Shown here: piece by piece, positions 44,831-55,950 of the stretch | How the letters are laid out: the number at the start of each line of letters is the position of its first letter | How positions within the stretch are numbered: position 1 is the stretch's first letter | Assembly: GCA_020740775.1 (NCBI GenBank) | Contig: JAHEWK010000001.1 | Coordinates: 5,394,001-5,458,000, forward strand | Source of the DNA: Ilyonectria destructans | Lineage: Eukaryota; Ascomycota; Sordariomycetes; Hypocreales; Nectriaceae | Length of the DNA stretch: 64,000 nucleotides | Direction of reading: 5' to 3' | Made by a program: the position numbers and the translations under genes | Notes under the pieces: model-generated | What the model was told of the DNA's origin: nothing | Database searches by the model: none | Seen by the model: only the letters and a program-made list of their open reading frames with translations

Positions 44831-45928
44831 TTTGGATAAGTGTTGCGCGGTGCGCGACGGTCGGACACGGAGGGTGTTGAAGGAGTGGACAGGTCAAGTA
44901 GAGCGGCGAGTTGGGAGCGAGCTGCAACGATGACCAGGACGACGGTGGTGAATTGATAGAGAAACCAAGATGCAATCGCAATTCTCGAGATGCTGGAACT
45001 TTGGGCCAACGAAGCCACGTTGGCTGCGCCGGCAGATTCCCGGAAGATTACCTTGTCGCCACTGTGATTGACTCTCAGGCCCCTACCCCACCAGAGACTG
45101 AGGCGCAGCGCCCTAACTTGATGAGTGCTCAAGCGCGTTCGCGTCCCTCTTAAGCTCCCGCTTCTAATTAATATCCGCGGTTCTTCGTAGTTGGGTTGAT
45201 CTACCCTACCCTACCAGTGGCTGGGCTCCGGGGTGTAGTAAATGAACCCATCTAAGAGTTCTTGGTTGACGCTCAGTACCGCGAACCCTACGATGCTGTG
45301 CCTACAACCCGCGTCTTGCTCAACCGCTGCATGGCTCTGTTCAGGCACGCAGCCACCACATCGTATGCCAACTGCATACCAGTACCTGCGCAGAGTGGAG
45401 TTGCCAGGGAACAGCTTGATTAGGTACGGAGTACTTGTACGTACAACGTACCATGTAAGGTCCGTACATGCTGGAGTTCTAAGATTAGACATCAACTCAC
45501 GCGTGGCTTCATTTTTGGCAAAACGAATGCCTTTTGCTCTTTCATTGAACTGATACCCCGAGGTTTCAAGTACACAGTTCAAGTCAAACTTCATTCCAAG
45601 GTTGCTTTCGGCTATGACGGTTATTGCACGTGACCCCTCACGTCGTCGACGCTCTTGAGTGGCTATTGTTACCCTCGGCTCAAGCACCGACGCTATCCAG
45701 GCCCCATTTCGTCACAGTGGGCACAAGCTCTAGTCGTCCTAACCGGCTGTTGAGGAGCTTCATAAGCGGTCTCTCGTTCTTCCCTCACCCATTGAAGGAG
45801 AACCATTGGGTTTGACGCTGCAGTGAATAATTAAAGCTTGTTTCCTCCTCTGCTGCCTGTCATCACGACGATTTCTCCCTTTCCAATCATCCCTTGCATA
45901 CCTTGATCCTCCGATATCAGCTGTCAAG
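44831..45928. other. 1.1 kb between divergent rer1 and enoyl-CoA hydratase genes
   Basis: No gene is seen. A cluster of GTAC palindromes (including GTACGGAGTAC and TACGTAC) lies at about 45423-45470. Confidence 0.5.
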
Positions 45929-46852
45929 ATGAACGCCCTACGATGCTTCAGACCTATCACTGCTCGGGTTCCCTTCCAAGCTTTAACTCTTCCCCGACTG
46001 GCTCGCGCATACAGCTCGAAGACCTATGAGTATATCCAGGTTTCCCAGCCAAAGCCTGGTGTTAGCCAAGGCAAGATGTACTACCCCGGGAGATAAGCTC
46101 ATACGCTTACCAGCAATACAGTGACCTTGAACCGACCCAAGGCTCTCAATGCTCTGTGCACCCCGCTCATCAAGGAGCTCAACGAAGCTCTGGTCGAGCT
46201 CAATGGCTCAGACGAGACCTCGGTCATCATCCTGACTGGATCCCAGAAGGCCTTCGCCGCCGGTGCTGATATCAAGGAGATGGCCCCGCTCACCTTTGCC
46301 GACGCCTACACCAACTCCTTCATTGAGTCGTGGTCAAACCTCACTACTCAGATCAAGAAGCCCATTGTTGCTGCCGTCTCTGGCCACGCCCTTGGCGGTG
46401 GTTGTGAGCTGGCCATGATGTGCGATCTCATCTACTGCACTGAGAATGCCAACTTTGGCCAACCCGAGATCAAGCTTGGCACTGTCCCCGGCGCCGGTGG
46501 CAGCCAGCGACTGACCCGGGCCATTGGCAAGTCCAAGGCGATGGAGCTCATCCTGACGGGCAAGTCATTCTCAGGTGTGGAGGCCGAGAAGTGGGGTATC
46601 GCCGCGAGGACGTTCCCTACCTACGAGGCCCTGATGGAGGAGACGCTGAAGCTGGCCGAGGCAATTGCCGGACACTCGAGGGTTGCCATCATCGCGGCCA
46701 AGGAGGTGGTTAACAAGAGCCAGGACCTGCCGCTGCGGGACGGCGTTGAGTATGAGAGGCGGGTGTTCCACAGCCTGTTCGGCAGCCAGGACCAGAAGAT
46801 TGGCATGAAGGCGTTTGCAGAGAAGAAGAAGGCGGAGTGGTCTCACTCGTAG
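45929..46852 (+). CDS. mitochondrial short-chain enoyl-CoA hydratase (crotonase)
   Basis: It hydrates 2-enoyl-CoA to 3-hydroxyacyl-CoA in fatty-acid and branched-chain amino-acid breakdown. Exons 45929-46070 and 46122-46852 give 290 residues. The N-terminus (MNALRCFRPITARVPFQAL) is basic and amphipathic, a mitochondrial presequence. The crotonase fold has VTLNRPKALNAL, KAFAAGADIKEMA for the oxyanion loop, and the catalytic Glu pair in GHALGGGCELAMMCD and QPEIKLGTVPGAGGSQRL. The tail ends FAEKKKAEWSHS, as in ECHS1. The intron has GC-AG ends: the donor reads AAG|GCAAGA. The alternative GT donor ten bases upstream would delete the conserved GVSQ. Confidence 0.93.
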
Positions 46853-47659
46853 AGAGATAATGGCATGCCAGAAGTGAGACCGGTGCTGTTGCGATTGGGG
46901 GCTGGTGCTTATGGCGGGCGTCGCCGTTGCAACCGCTGCTGACGGAAGCGGGAAGCAGTGCTAGCGATGGCGATGTCGGCTCGGCCTTGGCGCTTGGAAA
47001 CAGGCACACAGCAGAGGCATACTTACACACCACCTCCAAGGGAGTGACACGGGACGAGGTTCGGTTTTCCAAGTTTGTGCAAAATGCTTGGCCTGTTTCG
47101 GTTGGTGGATAGCGGGGGTGATGGGCGGTCACCACCCAGATCATGATGAAATAGGTAGTTATGATCAGGAGAATAGGACCTACTACTAGCAACTGAACTC
47201 GGGCGAAAACCATTCTTTGAATACCGACAGAAAGCTGCCATACGTCGACCGACTCATCTCCATCTGCTCACTACAGTGCCGTGCCCGTTGCCGATGTGTT
47301 ACTGACAGGTCTCGCATCCCCAGCCGTATCCCTGTTCTGCTCTGTGAGGCTTCATTCGTATTCATGCGGCCCAACCCCTCGTGGCCTGGTGTGTGTGTGG
47401 TGTGTACGCCCAGGATCCATTGTGAGATGCCTATTTTTTGGTCGCCCGCCCTATCTCGTAGCGCCTAGGCGCCCAGGCGGCCCCAAATATCCACCCCGCC
47501 ACCCACTGACAGAACGATGACATGGGTTTACCAAGCCCAACACCGCCGCCATCCATCCACGCATCCATTACCCTTCTGTCCTCTCCCGCCTTCGCCCCGG
47601 AGGCTGTCGCGAACTCTTGCTCCCAGAGAATGGGCATTACCCGATCATAGGTGTCATGA
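46853..47659. other. intergenic, promoter of the RING/SH3 gene
   Basis: No gene is seen on either strand. Confidence 0.5.
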
Positions 47660-50547
47660 ATGGATTCTCCAAAGCCTGGCCTAGACCTCGAGAAGGAGCT
47701 GACGTGCTCGGTATGCTCCCCCTCCCACCTTGACTGGTGCCCAGCCACGAGAGATGGTTCCCGTTGTTATACGTGACCGCTGCTGATGATGCGCAGATCT
47801 GCACAGAGCTCCTTTACCAACCCCTCACGCTTCTTGATTGCCTCCATACCTTTTGCGGTGCTTGTCTCAAGGAATGGTTCTCCTTTCAAGCTGCGACCGC
47901 TGAGAGATCGCCCAACCCACCAGCTCCCGGTACCGCCATCTTCACCTGCCCAGCATGTCGAGCATCAGTCCGAGATACCCGGCACAACGCCACCGTGGTG
48001 ACTCTTTTGGATATGTTTGTGGCTGCGAACCCGGACAAGGACCGCTCGGCCGCCGAGAAGGAGGAAATGGCAGGGAAATACAAACCGGGTGATCAGGTGC
48101 TTCCCAAGCTCTCTGCCCGCGGAAGGACGGCTGAAGAGCGGCGTGCAGAGAATGAGGACCGGCGACTAGTTGACGAGGTTCGGGAGATGAGCCTACGAGA
48201 TGCGGGAGTCTCGTCATCAGTGCCACCCAGGGCACGGAGACGACGAGACAGCCGGTCGGACGATAGGCCAAGAGCAAGCCGAGACAGGAGCTTGGACAGC
48301 CGCCCACGACGAAGCGGACATCACTCACGCGGAGAAGACGGTGCACGGCAAAGCTCTGAACAGGTGTATTCCGACAGTGAACGGAGACACAGAAGAAGCG
48401 AGTCGAGACAGCGCCAAATCGAGCATCAGTCGTCCATCAGATCGCTCATCAGCTCGGCGGACATGAGTGAACGAGATATCGAGAGAGAGATCGAGTCTTT
48501 TGCTAGGCAAATCCAAGAAGAGGGACTTCTCGATGGACTTGACTTGGATAACATCGATTTGAGTCGAGACGACGAGCTCAGCCGGCGGATCACGGAGGCA
48601 TATCGTCGACGACAGAGGGAGCGAGCTCGACATGAGGCTTCGCGGAGGAATAATGCGAGCGGACAATCTTCCTCTTCCCGACACACGGAGTCAACCGGTA
48701 CGGACCCGAGGTTACGAGCCCCCGAAGGAAGCGATCGACAGAGAAGCCGCACTCGCCATTCCAGGTCGGCCAGCGCCACAAGCCAAACCGAAGAAAGAAG
48801 CAGGCCACCCCCGTCGGCATCATCAGCTGTGTTGGAAGTCCAAGACTCCAGCCGAAGGACAAGGAGGCGGACATCCAGCGATAGCCGCAGTGCTACAACT
48901 CCAATCTTCCCCAGCGCATCCGAGACCAGGCCTGCTGCTCGGTCGTCAACGGATCTGACCTTGAGGTCTCAGACATCAGACCCGACGGCCCCACGATCTA
49001 GCTTCAGTGAATCGCGGAGCGCGAGCACACCGGCGGTCCCAGGGGCGGTTCCAAATGCAAATGAATCAACACACGCAGGGACTTCGAGCAATTTGTCATT
49101 TGCCAGTCGTGCACCTCAAGGAGCACCACCAAGCGGGCAGGCCTCCACGCAGCCTACAACAGGTCACCAAGAATCTGGTGCAGGACGTGGAAACCGAACC
49201 AATCGACCCGTAGACCTTGCTATTGTTCATTCAAGTGTCGCGAGCCCGGTCAGCAGCCCGACCATGATAGCGCACCAACGAGCTCGATCCCACCTGTTTC
49301 CGGAGCCATCAATCAGCTGCTCACGATGTAACAGGCCGCACATTGAGTATGAGGTCCACTACAGCTGCGGTACCTGTTCCAACGGCCAGTGGAACATGTG
49401 CCTGGACTGTTATCGAGCAGGAAAGGGATGTCTCTACTGGTTCGGCTTCGGCTACGGGGCCTGGGCCAAGTGGGAAAAGAAACGCCAGCAATCAGAGGGA
49501 CAAGTGGCCATGCCTCATATCCTTACGGCAAGTCGTTACATACGACCCCGGTCCACTCCTGGCGGAGCAGATGGCAGGAAAACCCTTTCGATTGAGGACC
49601 CTCGAAAGCGACTCGAAAGTGGAACATTCTGTGCAAAGTGTTCCGCATGGACCAACGATTGTTATTGGCGCTGTGATGTTTGCAACGAAGGCGACTGGGG
49701 CTTCTGTAATGATTGTGTGAATCAGGGAAGATCTTGCACGCACACTCTCCTACCACTCGCTCACGAAGCTACGCAATCTTCCCAGGGACGGCCGGTGAGC
49801 CCTCGATCGCCGGGTCGACCTCCAACCGCGACAATACTGACTGGCCCCAACACATCAAACATGGGAGCCTTTAAACCCCTATCGTTCGCTACCAGGTGTG
49901 ATGTCTGCCAGGATCCCATAACCTCTAGCCAGGCAAGATACCATTGCTATAGCTGTACCAGCTCACTTGTCCCGGATGCGGCCCCAGGCGACTACGACAT
50001 CTGCTCTTCTTGCTACGGCAACCTCGTTGCCCAAGGTGAAATCAGTGGTGAAAATGGCCACTCGGGGTGGAGGAGATGTCTCAACGGACACAGAATGGTG
50101 GTAGTTGCGTTCACTGAAGGCAAAGTCGGGCAGTGGAGATATGTCGCCAAGGACCTCGTTGGTGGTCGTAGCTTACGCTCCGAGGCCCCTGAGAACCCAG
50201 ATCACCAGGCCAACGGTTACCAGAAATGGCTGTGGCAGCACGGCGACCAAGCCGTGGCCCGTCTCATTACGAAGGACGTATCAGAAAATGCACCAGCGAG
50301 CGACGGATCGAGCAAGATGGTACAAAACTTCCCGCCTGATGGCGGAGTTGGCTACAAGGCGGGTGCCAGATGGGCTTGGTACCCCAAGGCTGGGTCAGAC
50401 GACGAATTACTGTTTCCCCGAGGCGCCGAGATCAAAGAGATTGAGGACGTTAATGGCGATTGGTTCTTTGGGTCGTACATGGGCACTCGGGGGCTGTTCC
50501 CAGCGCCGTACGTGCGGTTGGAGCAGCGAGCCCACGGTGAGACTTGA
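47660..50547 (+). CDS. RING-finger protein with Ser/Arg-rich middle, ZZ-like zinc clusters and C-terminal SH3 domain
   Basis: A probable E3 ubiquitin ligase. Exons 47660-47710 and 47797-50547 give 933 residues. The short first exon (MDSPKPGLDLEKELTCS) is needed because it supplies the first RING Cys. The C3HC4 RING continues as ICTELLYQPLTLLDCLHTFC...FTCPACRAS (residues about 16-75). Residues 140-480 are Ser/Arg/Glu-rich and probably disordered. Three Cys-rich ZZ-like modules follow, near residues 524 (CSRCNRPHIEYEVHYSCGTC), 629 (CAKCSAWTNDCYWRCDVC) and 718 (CDVCQDPITSSQARYHCYSC). An SH3 domain occupies about 867-928 (ARWAWYPKAG to GTRGLFPAPYVRL). I do not know a named homologue. Targets are unknown. 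Confidence 0.82.
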
Positions 50548-50922
50548 GGGCAATGAAATACCAAGTTGGAATAGGGATGGATGAGAGTTCCGCGATGTAG
50601 GACAGTCTCGGTAATTTACTCGCAATATAACGATATATATCCCTTCAGCAGCTGCTGGCCGCGGTTGGATTGCTAATGCAACATCGGATGGAACTCGGGG
50701 TGGATTTCCCAAACCAACGCCGCCGAGGGTCCGACGAGCAATTGCGCCATAGTCTCCGGTTGCGGCCCCACTTGACATATCCCACCTCACAACCTCCAAT
50801 TCCTCTCAAGCTTTACAAAGCACAGCTCCGTCAGCCACTCTCTCTTCGCTTGGGGCATTTCCACCCGCGTGACTGTGTCAATTGCCTTCCTTTGGACGTT
50901 CACGACCCCGTTTCCTGCTCTA
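50548..50922. other. intergenic, promoter of the cysteine synthase gene
   Basis: No gene is seen. Confidence 0.5.
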
Positions 50923-52101
50923 ATGTTTCGTCACAGCGTGCGGCGCCTCGCCATCGCGGCGGCCAAGGCTGCTGAGCCCAGCGCCTACACTGTCGCTGTG
51001 TCGAGCGCCCAGGGCGTCTCCAAGGGCTTGACTGGAGGTGCGCTCCATGTGCCGGCGTAGCTGTCGACTGGATCCGAATGCTGACTGCCTGCTCTCTCTC
51101 CAGCTATCGGCAACACGCCCCTCATTCGCCTCAACAAGCTCTCCGAGGAGACGGGCTGCGAGATTCTCGGAAAGGCCGAGTTCATGAACCCCGGAGGCTC
51201 CGTCAAGGACCGCGCCGCCCTGTACGTCGTCAAGGACGCTGAGGAGCGCGGCCTGCTGCAGCCCGGCGGCACCGTCGTCGAGGGCACCGCCGGTAACACG
51301 GGCATCGGTTTGGCCCACGTCTGCCGGTCCCGCGGCTACAAACTCGTCATCTACATGCCCAACACCCAGTCGCAGGGCAAGATCGACCTGCTCCGACTCC
51401 TCGGCGCCGAGGTCTACCCCGTCCCGGCCGTCGCCTTCGACAACCCGGAGAACTACAACCACCAGGCCCGCCGCCACGCCGAGCGCCTTGAGAACGCCGT
51501 CTGGACCAACCAGTTCGACAACACTGCCAACCGAAGGGCGCACATCGAGACCACCGGCCCCGAGATCTGGACTCAGACCCAGGGCAAGGTCGATGCCTTC
51601 ACCTGCGCCACCGGCACTGCGGGCACCCTGGCGGGCATCACCCGGTACCTGAAGGAGGTCTCCAACGGCCGCGTCAAGAGCTTCCTCGCCGATCCCCCCG
51701 GCAGCGTGCTGCACTCGTACATCAGCTCCGGCGGCAATCTCATTGAGCGCAGTGGCTCCTCCATCACCGAGGGCATCGGCCAGGGCCGCATCACCGACAA
51801 CCTCCAGCCCGACCTTGACCTGATTGACGGTTCGATGACTATTGCCGACGAGAAGAGCATCGAGATGGTCTACCGCTGCCTTGACGAGGAGGGTCTGTAC
51901 CTGGGCGCCAGCTCCTCGCTCAACGTCGTGGCCGCGAAGGAGGTGGCCGAGAAGCTCGGCAAGGGCAACACCGTCGTCACTGTCCTCTGCGACGGCGCCT
52001 ACAGATATGCCGACCGGTTGTTCTCACGCACGTGGCTGACTGAGAAGAAGCTGCTGGGTGCTATCCCCAAGCACCTGGAGAAGTACATTGTTCTACCATA
52101 G
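50923..52101 (+). CDS. cysteine synthase (O-acetylserine sulfhydrylase), probably mitochondrial
   Basis: This PLP enzyme makes cysteine from O-acetylserine and sulfide. Exons 50923-51037 and 51104-52101 give 370 residues. The N-terminus [19 protein letters not shown] is basic and Ala-rich, consistent with import into mitochondria. The core begins [20 protein letters not shown]. The PLP-binding Lys is in [11 protein letters not shown], the substrate loop is [14 protein letters not shown], the phosphate loop is [11 protein letters not shown], and the PLP-ring Ser region is [12 protein letters not shown]. There is no heme-binding or CBS extension, so cystathionine beta-synthase is excluded. The end of this gene is only 61 bp from the convergent mitochondrial PPR-like gene. 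Fungi often have two such enzymes. Confidence 0.92.
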
Positions 52102-52162
52102 AAGGATTTTGTTGTACAGAAGAGTAGATAATACACATTTATGGTACATTACAACCTCGAAT

Positions 52163-53409
52163 TCATACCTCAGCGGCTGGCTGGGCCGGGGCGGCCCAGA
52201 CGGGCTTCTTTCCCATGACCTTCTCGTACGCGCTCGCACAAGCCTCGTTGTACTTGGGGCTAGGCTCCACAAACTCCTTCAAGTGCTCCTCCAACTGCTT
52301 CTCGATGGGCTCCAGGCCCTTGGCGGCATCGCCGAGGATCTCTCGGGCCAACGACATACCCTTGATGTTCAGCGCAACGGCCTGGACGAATTCACTACTG
52401 GAAAGGGTGGCGCGGCCCTTGTTCTTGGGCAGGTTCTGCTCCTGATGGGGCCTCAAGTCCGAAATCGCGGAAAGAACCTTGAGGTCCTCTCCCTCCTTAA
52501 GCCCGCGAGACCACAAGCTTGTGAGAGCCTGCGTGCTATCGGAGAGAGCTACCAACTCTTTATCGGCCGGCTTCTCTTGTTGCTTCAGATACTGAACGGT
52601 AGACGCCTGGGCAAACAAAACCTGTCCGCGCACAAGGGGGTGAGACTGTGTTTGCTCGAGCGCACTCAAGCTCTCGTTGACGTGCGGGGGTCGCTGGAGG
52701 AGGTCCAAGACAATCTCAGTCCATCTCAAAGCATCCACTGACTTAGCCTCCCCGGGGTTAACTTGGGTGATCTTGTTGCTGATGAAGCTCAACAGCTGGA
52801 TAACATGCTCCTTCTGGGATAGCTCGAAGCCGGTCTTCTGCGCCTGCTTGGCACACTCAATGATAGAGTAGATTTGTCCGTTGCGGCCAGCTCTGCGGAT
52901 CATCTTCATGTAGTGGTGCTTGGGGAGCTTAATGCCGGCCTTTTGGTAACCTGCTAAGAGCGTGCCCAGGTTGTCCCAGTCCTCCTTGGTCTTCATCAAA
53001 TCGAGAACGCTCAGGAGAGCCTTCTTGGAGTTGGGGATGTCGGTGAACCGATCGATGGTGGAGAACTTGTGCTCAAGGCCATCGACCTCGATGATGATGG
53101 GGTTTTGTTGGATGTAGTTTCGGGATTTGGGGTTGAGGACGAGATCGCGCTGCTTTTCGGGGAGGTATGAGGGGAGAATGATCTTCTCCTGGATGTTGCT
53201 GAGGACCTCGTTCAACCTGGAGTTGTCGGTCTCAGTGAAGATGGCCTTCAAGCCTGTGACAGGATATGTGAGTAGTGGGCCTGATGGGGAGAAACACAAG
53301 ACATACCATGGGAGGGAGATGAGCTGAATTTGCGGATTGATCGCGGCACCACGGAAGTGCGCAGGTTAGCCAGCGGCCGAATGGCCTGTTTCAACGAGTT
53401 TTTAACCAT
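52163..53409 (-). CDS. mitochondrial helical-repeat (PPR-like) protein, function unknown
   Basis: Exons 53409-53307 and 53253-52163 give 397 residues. The start MVKNSLKQAIRPLANLRTSV has the Arg/Ser-rich look of a mitochondrial targeting sequence. The rest is all-helical and charged. KHHYMKMIRRAGRNGQIYSI with the following helix resembles a single pentatricopeptide motif, and neighbouring helix pairs may be degenerate repeats. This would suggest binding of mitochondrial RNA or the ribosome, but I do not recognise a named family. It shares a short divergent promoter (245 bp) with the mitoribosomal bL19m gene, which fits a role in mitochondrial gene expression. Its 3' end lies 61 bp from the cysteine synthase stop. 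Confidence 0.75.
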
Positions 53410-53653
53410 GATTTCGGTGATTGAATCGCAAAAGACCCGATCTAGTATTATCCTATGAAGCTCTATGAAAAAGTGGCTGGTCTCGAAAATGATGGACGCA
53501 TACCTATGCGTGCAGGGAACTTGAAAATTCCGGAGAAACTATGCCCCGGGCCAATCAGGAGCAAGAATTGGAAGGCCAACCCGGGACTTTGGAGCTCCAG
53601 AAATTCTAGAGTCGGATGAGTGCTCTGTATCTTCGCACGACAAGTCACCCACG

Positions 53654-54365
53654 ATGAACATTACGAACGCCGGACGGCCAGTTGGCTGTCTCAAGTCCGT
53701 CTTCCGGCAGGCGAGATTTCAGAGATCGTTCCAGAGATGTCTCTCAGCGGCGGCCACCCCCGCCAAGTCGACGCCTCGAAATGAGTTCAGCCCACGACAA
53801 CGTAAGCTCGGCCTCGATTCTCTCTCGCTTCGGTTGCACGCAATCCTCTAACATTGGAACTGTAGGGGCCGATAACGACAAGGTCAGCAAGTTTGCCATT
53901 TGGCCTCAGGTGCCCTCCATCCGCACCACCCACCCCGACCCGATGCCCATCCTCCGCGAGAAGCAGATCGCCAAGCTGGACCCGACCGGAGCCCGCACTC
54001 GACTATTCTCACGGGAACATGCCGACAGCGCCAAGGTCGGCGACGTTCTCATGGTGTCGACCAAGGCCGGAGAGCCGTTTGCGGGAGCCTTCGTCCAGAT
54101 CCGCCGCCGCGGGCAGGACACGGCGATCCTTCTGCGAGGCCAGATGATGAAGGTGGGAGTGGAGATGTGGTTCAAGATCTACAGCCCTACGGTCACGGGC
54201 ATCGACATTATCTGGCGACGGCCGAAGCGCGCGCGCAGAGCTCGGTTGACGTACATGCGCAAACCCAGCCACGACATGGGCAGCGTGGACCAGCTGGTCT
54301 TTGCTTGGAAGAAGGAGCGACATACTCTGCGGTCACGGTCGCAGACTGGGCAGAAGAAGCGATAA
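53654..54365 (+). CDS. img1: mitochondrial large-subunit ribosomal protein bL19m (Img1 type)
   Basis: It is part of the 54S mitochondrial large subunit. Exons 53654-53801 and 53866-54365 give 215 residues. The presequence MNITNAGRPVGCLKSVFRQA is basic. The mature part begins SKFAIWPQVPSIRTTHPDPM. The L19 core reads AKVGDVLMVSTKAGEPFAGA, FVQIRRRGQDTAILLRGQM and GVEMWFKIYSPTVTGIDIIW, ending with the basic tail RRPKRARRARLTYMRKPSHD that contacts rRNA. The intron donor GTAAGC and the acceptor keep frame. The ATG at 53654 is the only in-frame start upstream of the core that gives a presequence. It is divergent from the PPR-like gene. Confidence 0.93.
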
Positions 54366-55950
54366 GGGGATTATTGCATGGGAGGCTGAGCTGTATGATA
54401 CTCGGTGTATAAGGAAGGGTCTGTATAAATGGACATGTACCAATCAACTCATCGAGGTTTGGTGCAAATTTTGTGTTCATTGTAAGAGAGGCTTGTATGA
54501 GACAGCTTCAAAAACAAGGCTTGTTCATCGAATGGCGTATGCACGGATTTACCAACCAGTTGTCGATATTGGACAATGGTAGAACTGAGTGGACCCGACC
54601 CTGGCATTCGAGAATCATATACCCCAGTTAGGGTCTTCGCTCTTGTTGCTCAGTAGCCATATGTTCCACAGAGGCTCTGCTACGAACCGAAAGAGTCTAA
54701 TTTCCCAACAAGGCACTGCTCCTTTACACGCAAATCCACCTCGTACGATTCTCAACGGATACAATGTCGTTAGCACCCATGACACAACGTAGGGTAAAGT
54801 ATGAGTCTTGGCCAATACCGCTTGGAGTGGTTCCCAAACCCTTCAACCTCCCAGTCTAAGCCCCCCTCTATCGTCCCAAATGGGTGTATGGGGTTTCTCT
54901 CAGGCGTCTATATGCGGCATCGTCCGTTTTCTGATGCGTTAGTTGTTTGGGTAATCTAAACATCAAACCATCCTCTGTTGGACGTTGACCAGCCCGTGCC
55001 CCTGCGATCAGTGCTGCATAGATTGGCGGCCGATCAGATCGAAGCACCAATGTATGAGGACGGGGCTCACCAAGTGTTCGAAGAGCTAGTAACCCCGGGC
55101 GTCGTGTGTCAGATGTAGAAACGACGCTGCGTCCAAAAATATCTCCCGTTTTGGCGTTGAGCATGGGCAACCAACGACGACGGGCGCCGCAACCCCCTGG
55201 CGGGTTGCACTTAACGGCATACAGGGTGCACCCTGGAGGATTTGGGGGATTTGCATGAATGGCCTGCCACACCCGGCCAGGGTTTGTGAACTGATGCAAG
55301 CAAAGGTATCGTGGAGTTGTAGCAAGTTAGGAGTAGTGTTCGCGGCCGAGAGGAGCATCTCATGCTGACATTGGACGATGCTCTCGTTTCAGGAGTCGTC
55401 ACGGGTCACTAATGGGGGGAAGATGGAGGGCTCAGCCTCTATGCGATCAACTTCCGGCGTCTCGAATGGTGTTGGAGAGAGAGGGCATAATTATGAAAGG
55501 GACTGTATGGGGTCATTAGCAGAAAGGGGAACATGGGGGACATGAGGAACATGGAGGATGAGAGGGCATCATCTCGGAGGGTCGGGGGTATAAACCAGGC
55601 CGATGTTCTCTCTCCCGCCCGCGGCTTGGAGTCGGCGTTCTGAGGTCAGCCCAGCCAACGGGATTTTGTATTCAACCCTCTCTCTCTTTTTGGGCAGGCC
55701 CGTTTCGATCCTTGTCATTCATTTTAGGCCATTCTTTCATTTACTGTTACGGATATCTCGGGACGCTGCTGGCCACTCATCCAGCCTCTTTTAACGAAGC
55801 TCATCAACGACGTAGTCCATAGCGGAACCACCCCTAGCACCCCTAGCACATCACCAGGGTGCCGGCACCCGCATTGGGCACTGTCAACAGGCGTCGCTCA
55901 CTACTACCCACTATACTCCCAGCGCAGCGAACCACTAGAAATCGCCAAGC
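54366..55950. other. 1.6 kb between bL19m and alpha-actinin genes; no gene seen
   Basis: Both strands have only short frames unlike known proteins. The last 350 bp are CT-rich and probably include the alpha-actinin leader. Confidence 0.5.
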
